This document shows, one piece after another, positions 40,239 to 45,655 of a DNA stretch of 64,000 nt; position 1 is the first letter of the stretch, and each line of letters begins with the position of its first letter. Below the pieces are notes generated by a model. It made no database searches. It was not told the DNA's origin and was given only the letters and a program-made list of their open reading frames with translations. The translations under genes were made by a program, and so were the position numbers. The DNA is from an uncultured Pelagibacteraceae bacterium (GTDB lineage Bacteria > Pseudomonadota > Alphaproteobacteria > Pelagibacterales > Pelagibacteraceae). Where the stretch lies: contig CABZUW010000002.1 in assembly GCA_902529105.1 (NCBI GenBank), positions 62,001 to 126,000 of the forward strand, read 5' to 3'.

Positions 40239-41000
40239 TTATAACAAACTTAATATAGCTCTTAAGTGTGGACCTACTATTGGTCCATGCTTAATTAATT
40301 TGTCTATTTCCCAAAGTGTTAACCACTTATATCTATTACTTGGTAAAGTTGGTTTGCCATAATATTCTATGATCCAGTGCAGATTTCTTTTTTTAAATAA
40401 CCGACCTCCATCTTCAGTTACCCACATTTTTTTAATGGTTTTAAATTTTTTTCTAAAAAATTTATTTAATACTTTATTTCTTTCACCGTGGTGAACGCGG
40501 TCTAAGTTAGAATAGGTCCCTTGCAATGATGGACTTAATTGTATCTCATTATAATTACCTGGTTCAAATTTTGCATCGATTAAATAATGTGGTATTTTAT
40601 TTATTTTACACCTAACCAGTCCTATAACACCCCCCTTGTAACCAACTTGTGTTAGGAAGGGTTGGTCCCAACTCGCTATTTCTCTTTTTGAGTTTGTTAT
40701 TCTTTTGCCTTGTACTATAAAAAATTTTTTACTTTTGTGTGTTATGATTCCTTTTTGTTTATTATAACTCCATTTAATTAATTTTTCTAAATGAATATTA
40801 GTAACTTTACTACTATCAATTTTTCTAACATTTTCGTACCACTTAATTATTTTATTTATGTCTGAATTTTTCCAATTATTTAATCTCTCAATGTTTACCT
40901 CATAAGATATTTGGTTTTTTTTTTTGAAAATTTTTTTATTTTTTAAATAACCAATATAGTCTTCTAACATATGTTGATATTTAAATTTTTTTAATTGCAT
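40239..41000 (-). CDS. NDP-hexose 2,3-dehydratase-like protein, single repeat
   Basis: Family members (EvaA, TylX3, OleV) remove the 2-hydroxyl of dTDP-4-keto-6-deoxyglucose. This protein shows one full family unit: IASWDQPFLTQVGYKGGVIG, YLIDAKFEPGNYNEIQLSPS, GTYSNLDRVHHGE, EDGGRLFKKRNLHWIIEYYG and YKWLTLWEIDKLI, in the standard order. Known enzymes are about 450-480 residues with two such units; this one has 253. The genes on both sides are intact and there is no remnant of a second unit, so it is a true short form. It lies between a glycosyltransferase and a Gfo/Idh/MocA oxidoreductase. Confidence 0.78.
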   Translation of the reverse strand: MQLKKFKYQHMLEDYIGYLKNKKIFKKKNQISYEVNIERLNNWKNSDINKIIKWYENVRKIDSSKVTNIHLEKLIKWSYNKQKGIITHKSKKFFIVQGKRITNSKREIASWDQPFLTQVGYKGGVIGLVRCKINKIPHYLIDAKFEPGNYNEIQLSPSLQGTYSNLDRVHHGERNKVLNKFFRKKFKTIKKMWVTEDGGRLFKKRNLHWIIEYYGKPTLPSNRYKWLTLWEIDKLIKHGPIVGPHLRAILSLL

Positions 41001-41004
41001 TTAA

Positions 41005-41886
41005 CTATTTTTCCAGCCATGCTTTGTATTTTTCAAAATTATCAATAACATATTTTGGTAGTTGATCATTGTTTAATTTAGATAAATTTACACTTGGATC
41101 ATCAGGTTTCCTGTTGTGAGCAAATATAACTTTTTTTTCATTAATCATTGACTTTATATCTTTCAAACCTATTCCACTATCTTCTATTTCATTGTGATGG
41201 CCAAAATTTAACATTTTGTCCTCAATTTCCTCTGGTGTCTTCAAATTAGAGAAGTGCCAACCACCGTCATCTATTATTTCAACATTAGAGTATTTAGTTT
41301 TAGAAAAAAAAGTATCAAATCGCCAAAAAGAATACTTTTTAGGCTTAATATACTTTAACCACTTTGGGCTTAGTAAATTTTTAATTTTGCATGCCCTAGT
41401 TCCATACCAAGGATGTAAATCATAATATAAATTAAATTTAAAATAACAAAGTTTGAGTTTTGCTATAAGCAATTTATTTTTTATGTTATTAAAATTAAAA
41501 TTTTCATATTTTGGTATCTCATCGCTGTCATTTAAGGTAAAAATATCTTCTGAACTTGCATCTTTTAAACAGTCTATAGCTGCATCATAAGATTGGTCAA
41601 TTCTTTTTAAACTGTTAAACCTTTTTTGGTTACTTTGATTTAAAAGGGTGTCCGAGGGATTGATATGTACAATTCCTTCTGGCTCATCCTCAATTACTTT
41701 ATAGATAATCTTATCTTTAAAATTTTTATAACTATTTATATCAAAATTCAGTTTTTTTTTCTTTCCACTGTGAGAATGTTTTGCTTCAATTACTATAAAT
41801 TTATCAACATATTTGTTAAGAACATTGAGCCTTAAGTCAAATAGCATAGGCTCATTATAATATGTAATACAATCGTAAATTTTCAC
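41005..41886 (-). CDS. Family 17 glycosyltransferase-like protein
   Basis: Resembles GT17 (beta-1,4-N-acetylglucosaminyltransferase III type) proteins: MKIYDCITYYNEPMLFDLRL at the start, FIVIEAKHSHSGKKKKL, and FTLNDSDEIP with acidic residues 120-123 that probably bind metal-nucleotide sugar. No signal peptide or membrane span is seen, so it likely acts in the cytoplasm on a lipid-linked glycan or sugar nucleotide acceptor. The start is GTG at 41886, only four bases after the 3' CCA end of tRNA-Leu, leaving no room for a ribosome-binding site outside the tRNA. It heads the run GT17-dehydratase-oxidoreductase-nadK. Confidence 0.8.
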   Translation of the reverse strand: MKIYDCITYYNEPMLFDLRLNVLNKYVDKFIVIEAKHSHSGKKKKLNFDINSYKNFKDKIIYKVIEDEPEGIVHINPSDTLLNQSNQKRFNSLKRIDQSYDAAIDCLKDASSEDIFTLNDSDEIPKYENFNFNNIKNKLLIAKLKLCYFKFNLYYDLHPWYGTRACKIKNLLSPKWLKYIKPKKYSFWRFDTFFSKTKYSNVEIIDDGGWHFSNLKTPEEIEDKMLNFGHHNEIEDSGIGLKDIKSMINEKKVIFAHNRKPDDPSVNLSKLNNDQLPKYVIDNFEKYKAWLEK

Positions 41887-41890
41887 TTAG

Positions 41891-41976
41891 TGGTGCCCTC
41901 GGCCAGACTCGAACTGGCACTCCCAAAAGGGCAAGGATTTTAAGTCCTTTGTGTCTACCAATTTCACCACGAGGGC
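41891..41976 (-). tRNA. trnL: tRNA-Leu (anticodon TAA)
   Basis: An 86-base class II tRNA: acceptor GCCCTCG / CGAGGGC, D-arm TGGTGAAATTGGTAGACA, anticodon loop CTTAAAA giving TAA, long variable arm, T-loop AGTTCGAGTCT, discriminator A and encoded CCA. Its first 39 bases and 72 bases upstream are duplicated at 44427-44537. The downstream GT17 gene begins four bases after its CCA. Confidence 0.97.
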
Positions 41977-42048
41977 ATGAGTTATTTTCATGAGTGTTTA
42001 TGCTAATATTTATAATTGAACAAGATGAATAAGTAAATTTTTTTTATT
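41938..42048. repeat. 111-bp direct repeat, copy A (inside tRNA-Leu)
   Basis: Bases 41938-42048 match 44427-44537 in the same orientation with 109 of 111 identical; the two differences are both in the tRNA upstream flank. The repeat covers tRNA-Leu from its 5' end through the last base of the anticodon loop, plus 72 bases upstream that include the promoter candidate. The left boundary at the anticodon loop is the kind of place where tyrosine recombinases exchange strands. Confidence 0.95.
42009..42036 (-). promoter_or_regulatory. Candidate promoter of tRNA-Leu
   Basis: Minus strand: TTACTT at 42036-42031, 16 bases, TATAAA at 42014-42009. A start near 42002 would leave a leader of about 25 bases before the tRNA 5' end. 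The same sequence is retained in copy B of the repeat. It would also serve the GT17-to-nadK genes by read-through. Confidence 0.4.
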
Positions 42049-42058
42049 TTATCTCCCT

Positions 42059-42080
42059 AGGTTCTAGTCTAGTTCTAGTT
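42059..42080. repeat. 22-bp inner direct repeat, copy A
   Basis: AGGTTCTAGTCTAGTTCTAG followed by TT is repeated exactly at 44280-44301, in the same orientation, and both are preceded by TATCTC. The two copies flank the 705-residue autotransporter gene just inside the 111-bp repeats. Internally it is built of overlapping TCTAGT units. Confidence 0.9.
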
Positions 42081-42096
42081 ATCCCATATTATCCTA
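42081..42096. repeat. 16-bp inverted repeat arm, left
   Basis: ATCCCATATTATCCTA is the reverse complement of 44360-44375 with one mismatch. It abuts the 22-bp direct repeat at this end, whereas the partner lies 58 bases outside the other copy. It may be part of a recombinase or protein-binding site at the cassette ends. Confidence 0.6.
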
Positions 42097-42116
42097 TAGA
42101 GTTTTAGTTATATTTA

Positions 42117-44234
42117 CTAAAATGTATTTACAATTTCTAGGGTTGCACCATATTCAGGTATTTGACTCATCAAGCTATAATTCGAACTCATTCTGATATC
42201 AAAACCATTTAAATCTCTCTTATAACTTAAAGATGCTTTGTTATTATCTAAAGTCATAGCATATTCAATATCGTCTGTTGGTATAAAACCAAATCCAAAA
42301 TATAAAGTATCGCTATGGGCATTATCACTTTGATTTCTCTCATAAATAGTCATTATAGAAAAACCATTATCGGTTACTAAATCAAATCCAATATTTGCTC
42401 TTAAATTTTTAGAATCTTGATCAATTGATTTTGTATATTCTGTAGTTTCCGATAGGTAACGATAAGTAGCATCTGAAGACGGACTAAAATCTACTCCAAG
42501 CTCTAATCCACCATTTGGTTTAAACGTGAAAGAATTATAATCTAAAATATCACTTATGGTAAAACCAGCAGATATCATTCCAGTTTCAATTGTTTGAGCT
42601 TTGTAAACTAAGGCTGCAGGACCTTTTTCTCTATATTTGGATAATTCTGTATAGCTTAAATCAATTCTTAAATTAGGAGTAATATTAAAATCTTCTTTTT
42701 TATATGTTGTTAAGTAGTTAAGTGAACCAAATATTTGTGCACCATCTCTTTCTCCTGTTCTAGTACTACCTCCCTCTTTCCTAACATGATCAGTCTTTAA
42801 AGTGCTCACTCCAATGATACCTTCGGTAAATTTTTCATCATCATGAGGAAAAGTTCCATAAACAGATAAACTAAAAGACTCTGTATCTAAATTAGTCCCA
42901 GATGTACCGACATCAACATCATCATTACCAAATCTAAGAGCATAACCATATAATCTATTTTTGCTTATCTTTTTATCTATGCCAAGTGTAATACCTTTGG
43001 TATTAATTTTCTTTGATGATGAAGTAGATGTATCTCCAGTTCTACCAATACTTAAGCTACCCTCACTCCAAAATGACCAATCATCTGATAATTTATCTAG
43101 AACTTCATTTGTTTTATTTGATATGGGAATAATGTTAGAAAGCGATGCCACCATTGAATTAGAAAAGTTTAATCTAATATTTTGGTTACTTAATTGATCA
43201 TTATTTCTATGTCTTCTTAACCAATACATACGGTTAAGAACTGGAGTACTTGCTTGAATAGCAATTTGTTTTGCTGTTGCAGTTTGAGATTCGATTGAGC
43301 TTAAAATATCTTTACCCCCATCGGAAGTAGTTATTGGATCATCACAAGCACCATCGATTATGCTCCAATTACAACTTAGGTTAAATTCATGAACTTTTTT
43401 ATTACTATTATCAAGGATAAACATTTTACTTCCATCATTACTAAAGACAAGTTCTCTTGACTCTGCACTAACAGAACTTACAATGAAGGTACCCTCAAGG
43501 GATAAAGTAGAAACATCATAAGGTGTAGTTAATTTAAACTGAGAAATCTTTTTTTCTCCACCATCAATGGTATACATTTTAGTACCATCGTAATTAAAAG
43601 TAACTCCATCTATGTGATCGTGAAAAGAAATTAGGTCTTCAGTATTAAGATGAGTAGTTTCTGAGCTAAGATCAAATGCTTTATCTAGTGAATATTCATG
43701 AATACGCACTTGTGTATCATCTCCTACACCAGCAACAAACATTCTGGTACCATCATTATTAAATGCAACTGAATTTGCTCTTATTTCTTGGCCAGAAATA
43801 TCATATCTACCATCAAGGTTAGCAGTTGAAATATCAAATGCAGTGGTTAGTGACCAGTAATCTATATTTTTATTACCGGCATGGCCAGCAATAAACATTT
43901 TTGTACCATCGTTATTGAACACTACTTGTGTTGGTAAAAGAGCATTTTTATTATCTGAGTGAACTCCAGTTACATGTATTATTTTAGTATTATTTACGGC
44001 TGCCGTTGAAATGTCATAAGCGGTAGTTAATATAAATTCTACAACTGCATCCAATTTATTATTTGGGTTTCTTGTAATATACATTTTTGTACCATCATTA
44101 TTAAATGTAAGTCCAAGGTCTTGGGTGCCTGTCTCGATTGATTTACTTTGCACAAAGGTTGGCTCCGCTATAGCTTTAGAAAAAAATAAAGCTAAAAAAA
44201 ATATGATGTAATGAATTTTATAAATATTTTTCAC
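42117..44234 (-). CDS. Autotransporter-like outer-membrane protein with beta-propeller-like passenger
   Basis: 705 residues: signal peptide (to about 23), five repeats of about 50 residues at 35-290, each with a FNNDGTKMYI-like strand and an LTTAYDISTA-like strand, a two-Cys segment (SCNWSIIDGACDD), a helical linker (IESQTATAKQIAIQAS...LRRHRNNDQL), and a C-terminal autotransporter-type barrel of about 320 residues ending in Phe. The passenger looks like a propeller exposed on the cell surface. Linker and barrel are shared with the genes at 45656 and 60128. The start is GTG. It is the only gene between the duplicated tRNA-Leu halves. Confidence 0.82.
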   Translation of the reverse strand: MKNIYKIHYIIFFLALFFSKAIAEPTFVQSKSIETGTQDLGLTFNNDGTKMYITRNPNNKLDAVVEFILTTAYDISTAAVNNTKIIHVTGVHSDNKNALLPTQVVFNNDGTKMFIAGHAGNKNIDYWSLTTAFDISTANLDGRYDISGQEIRANSVAFNNDGTRMFVAGVGDDTQVRIHEYSLDKAFDLSSETTHLNTEDLISFHDHIDGVTFNYDGTKMYTIDGGEKKISQFKLTTPYDVSTLSLEGTFIVSSVSAESRELVFSNDGSKMFILDNSNKKVHEFNLSCNWSIIDGACDDPITTSDGGKDILSSIESQTATAKQIAIQASTPVLNRMYWLRRHRNNDQLSNQNIRLNFSNSMVASLSNIIPISNKTNEVLDKLSDDWSFWSEGSLSIGRTGDTSTSSSKKINTKGITLGIDKKISKNRLYGYALRFGNDDVDVGTSGTNLDTESFSLSVYGTFPHDDEKFTEGIIGVSTLKTDHVRKEGGSTRTGERDGAQIFGSLNYLTTYKKEDFNITPNLRIDLSYTELSKYREKGPAALVYKAQTIETGMISAGFTISDILDYNSFTFKPNGGLELGVDFSPSSDATYRYLSETTEYTKSIDQDSKNLRANIGFDLVTDNGFSIMTIYERNQSDNAHSDTLYFGFGFIPTDDIEYAMTLDNNKASLSYKRDLNGFDIRMSSNYSLMSQIPEYGATLEIVNTF

Positions 44235-44279
44235 AACAAATAATCATTAATAAATTTATTTTCATATATTTATCTCACC

Positions 44280-44301
44280 AGGTTCTAGTCTAGTTCTAGT
44301 T
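44280..44301. repeat. 22-bp inner direct repeat, copy B
   Basis: Exact copy of 42059-42080, same orientation, 46 bases upstream of the GTG start of the autotransporter gene. Confidence 0.9.
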
Positions 44302-44359
44302 TGACAAAATTTATTATTCATATTTTCCAATAAAAATAAATATAGGTTTTATAAAAGTG

Positions 44360-44375
44360 TAGGATTATATGGGAT
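44360..44375. repeat. 16-bp inverted repeat arm, right
   Basis: TAGGATTATATGGGAT pairs with the left arm at 42081-42096 with one mismatch. Confidence 0.6.
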
Positions 44376-44426
44376 TTGAGGCTGAATGAGACTATATGAG
44401 ATTATGAATTAACCCTACCCTATGTT

Positions 44427-44465
44427 TTTTAAGTCCTTTGTGTCTACCAATTTCACCACGAGGGC
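44427..44465 (-). pseudogene. tRNA-Leu 5' fragment (39 bases)
   Basis: Identical to bases 1-39 of the tRNA-Leu at 41891-41976: acceptor 5' strand, D-arm, anticodon 5' stem and whole anticodon loop. The 3' stem, variable arm, T-arm and acceptor 3' strand are absent, so it cannot fold as a tRNA. Its promoter candidate (TTACTT-N16-TATAAA, 44525-44498) is intact and points toward the autotransporter gene. Confidence 0.93.
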
Positions 44466-44497
44466 ATGAGTTATTTTCATGAATGTTTATGCGAATA

Positions 44498-44525
44498 TTT
44501 ATAATTGAACAAGATGAATAAGTAA
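44498..44525 (-). promoter_or_regulatory. Duplicated tRNA-Leu promoter candidate
   Basis: Carries the same -35 (44525-44520) and -10 (44503-44498) hexamers as the functional tRNA-Leu upstream region. One of the two repeat substitutions lies just beside the -10. The next gene on this strand is the autotransporter at 44234, so the duplication may have given that gene a tRNA-type promoter. Confidence 0.35.
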
Positions 44526-44561
44526 ATTTTTTTTATTCCCCTATGTTCAAGTCTATACAAA

Positions 44562-45011
44562 TTAATTAAGACCTTTATTTATTTTGTTAATTTCATCACT
44601 ATTGTTCCACTTATTAATATTTTCTATTTTACATTTTCCATTATAACCTGCAATTTTCTTTAATTTTTGTTCACGAATTGATGCAGGCCCTTTTAATAAA
44701 CATTTAATAAGTGTTGTACGATTTGCAGAAACATCTATTTGACCATTTGATATCTTGCCAGGTTTGTTATTATTTTGTATCTCGTCTTGAAAAAGACCAC
44801 AAACGACAAACCATCTTAAAATACCATCATCAGTTTTAATATTACTTGCACTGACTTCATCTAAGTCTACAGACCTGATGCAAACATTTACTTCATGATG
44901 TTCGTATTTTTTAAATATATCAAAAAAACCACCGAAATATAATACTAATGATATACATATAACTGGTATTAAAAATTGAGGATTAATAAAAAATAATAAA
45001 ATTTTTTTCAC
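44562..45011 (-). CDS. Unknown single-span envelope protein
   Basis: Not recognised. 149 residues with one strongly hydrophobic segment at about residues 9-28 (uncleaved anchor or signal), then a soluble domain with four Cys (VCIRSVD, FVVCGLF, LIKCLLKG, NGKCKIE), which would be periplasmic. The start is GTG, directly after the stop of the 210-residue gene at 45012, so the two are a coupled pair downstream of the second autotransporter. The Cys pattern suggests two disulfides. Function is unknown. Confidence 0.6.
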   Translation of the reverse strand: MKKILLFFINPQFLIPVICISLVLYFGGFFDIFKKYEHHEVNVCIRSVDLDEVSASNIKTDDGILRWFVVCGLFQDEIQNNNKPGKISNGQIDVSANRTTLIKCLLKGPASIREQKLKKIAGYNGKCKIENINKWNNSDEINKINKGLN

Positions 45012-45644
45012 TTAAGAGTCTATATGGTTTATAAGTGGTAATAAAATTTTTTTTCCATTTGTTTCTAGTAATCCATAAGTAACACTTTGATTTTCACGTC
45101 CCATACTACCACCATCCCACCAAGTTATTTTCACTTTTTTTATAGTTTCAAATTTTATTTCTATATAGGGAGCTAAATCTTTTCCTTTATCTATCTTGTA
45201 TGTTTCTAAGACCTCATATCCAACTTCAGATCTGCCAAATTTATGCTCAATCCTGATTTTTGTTTCTGGTTTTATTCTCATACAATCATCAAGTTTTCTT
45301 GATAAAGAAATACCTTCTGGATATTCCTCCCAACCGTCTTTAATTGAATGATTTAAAGGAACTTCTTTGTTTAAATATTTTCCAATTTCTACGATGAAAT
45401 TTTGAAATCGTGGATCTCTCCAATGAGATGTATCTAATTTTTCTATATACTCATCAAAGAAAGCCTCATATCTATCACCAGAAGACCAAACATAGTCAAA
45501 ACATTCTGGCATTATAAATTTATCATCTACTTTCCAAGCAATATTATCATTCTCCTCGATAACAGTTCTTTTTATGTCTTCCTGCGTATAGGCATTTGAT
45601 TTGAAAACTAAAAACAGCAATAAAATAATAAGAAAGTTTTTCAT
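45012..45644 (-). CDS. Unknown secreted protein
   Basis: Not recognised. 210 residues with a signal peptide (to about SNAYT, residue 20) and a soluble domain rich in Trp, Glu and Lys, with two Cys (PECFDYV, DDCMRIK). Blocks such as KITWWDGGSMGRENQSVTYG near the C-terminus have no family I can name. It starts 11 bases after the autotransporter gene at 45656 and is followed at once by the 149-residue gene, so all three are probably one transcript. A periplasmic accessory to the autotransporter is possible but is inference from position only. Confidence 0.6.
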   Translation of the reverse strand: MKNFLIILLLFLVFKSNAYTQEDIKRTVIEENDNIAWKVDDKFIMPECFDYVWSSGDRYEAFFDEYIEKLDTSHWRDPRFQNFIVEIGKYLNKEVPLNHSIKDGWEEYPEGISLSRKLDDCMRIKPETKIRIEHKFGRSEVGYEVLETYKIDKGKDLAPYIEIKFETIKKVKITWWDGGSMGRENQSVTYGLLETNGKKILLPLINHIDS

Positions 45645-45655
45645 AATTATAGTTG

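Larger units (their letters stand above)
44427..44537. repeat. 111-bp direct repeat, copy B
   Basis: Second copy of the tRNA-Leu 5' half and upstream flank, offset by 2489 bp from copy A, with two substitutions. The unit from the end of copy A to the end of copy B is 2489 bp. Confidence 0.95.
44235..44561. other. 327-bp intergenic region with repeat ends of the cassette
   Basis: No gene is seen here. It holds the second copy of the 22-bp repeat (44280-44301), the right inverted-repeat arm (44360-44375), a further loosely similar GAGACTATATGAGATTATG stretch, and the 111-bp repeat copy B with the truncated tRNA-Leu (44427-44537). It is therefore the recombination-scarred upstream region of the autotransporter gene. 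Confidence 0.85.

Noticed and set aside
40239-41000. 2,3-dehydratase as a truncated pseudogene
   Set aside because: The protein contains all blocks of one family unit in order, has a normal ATG and stop, and has three- and four-base gaps to its neighbours with no leftover similarity.
41977-44561. Integrase, transposase or CRISPR near the repeats
   Set aside because: No reading frame in this interval other than the autotransporter is credible, and the repeats are only two copies each without spacers.
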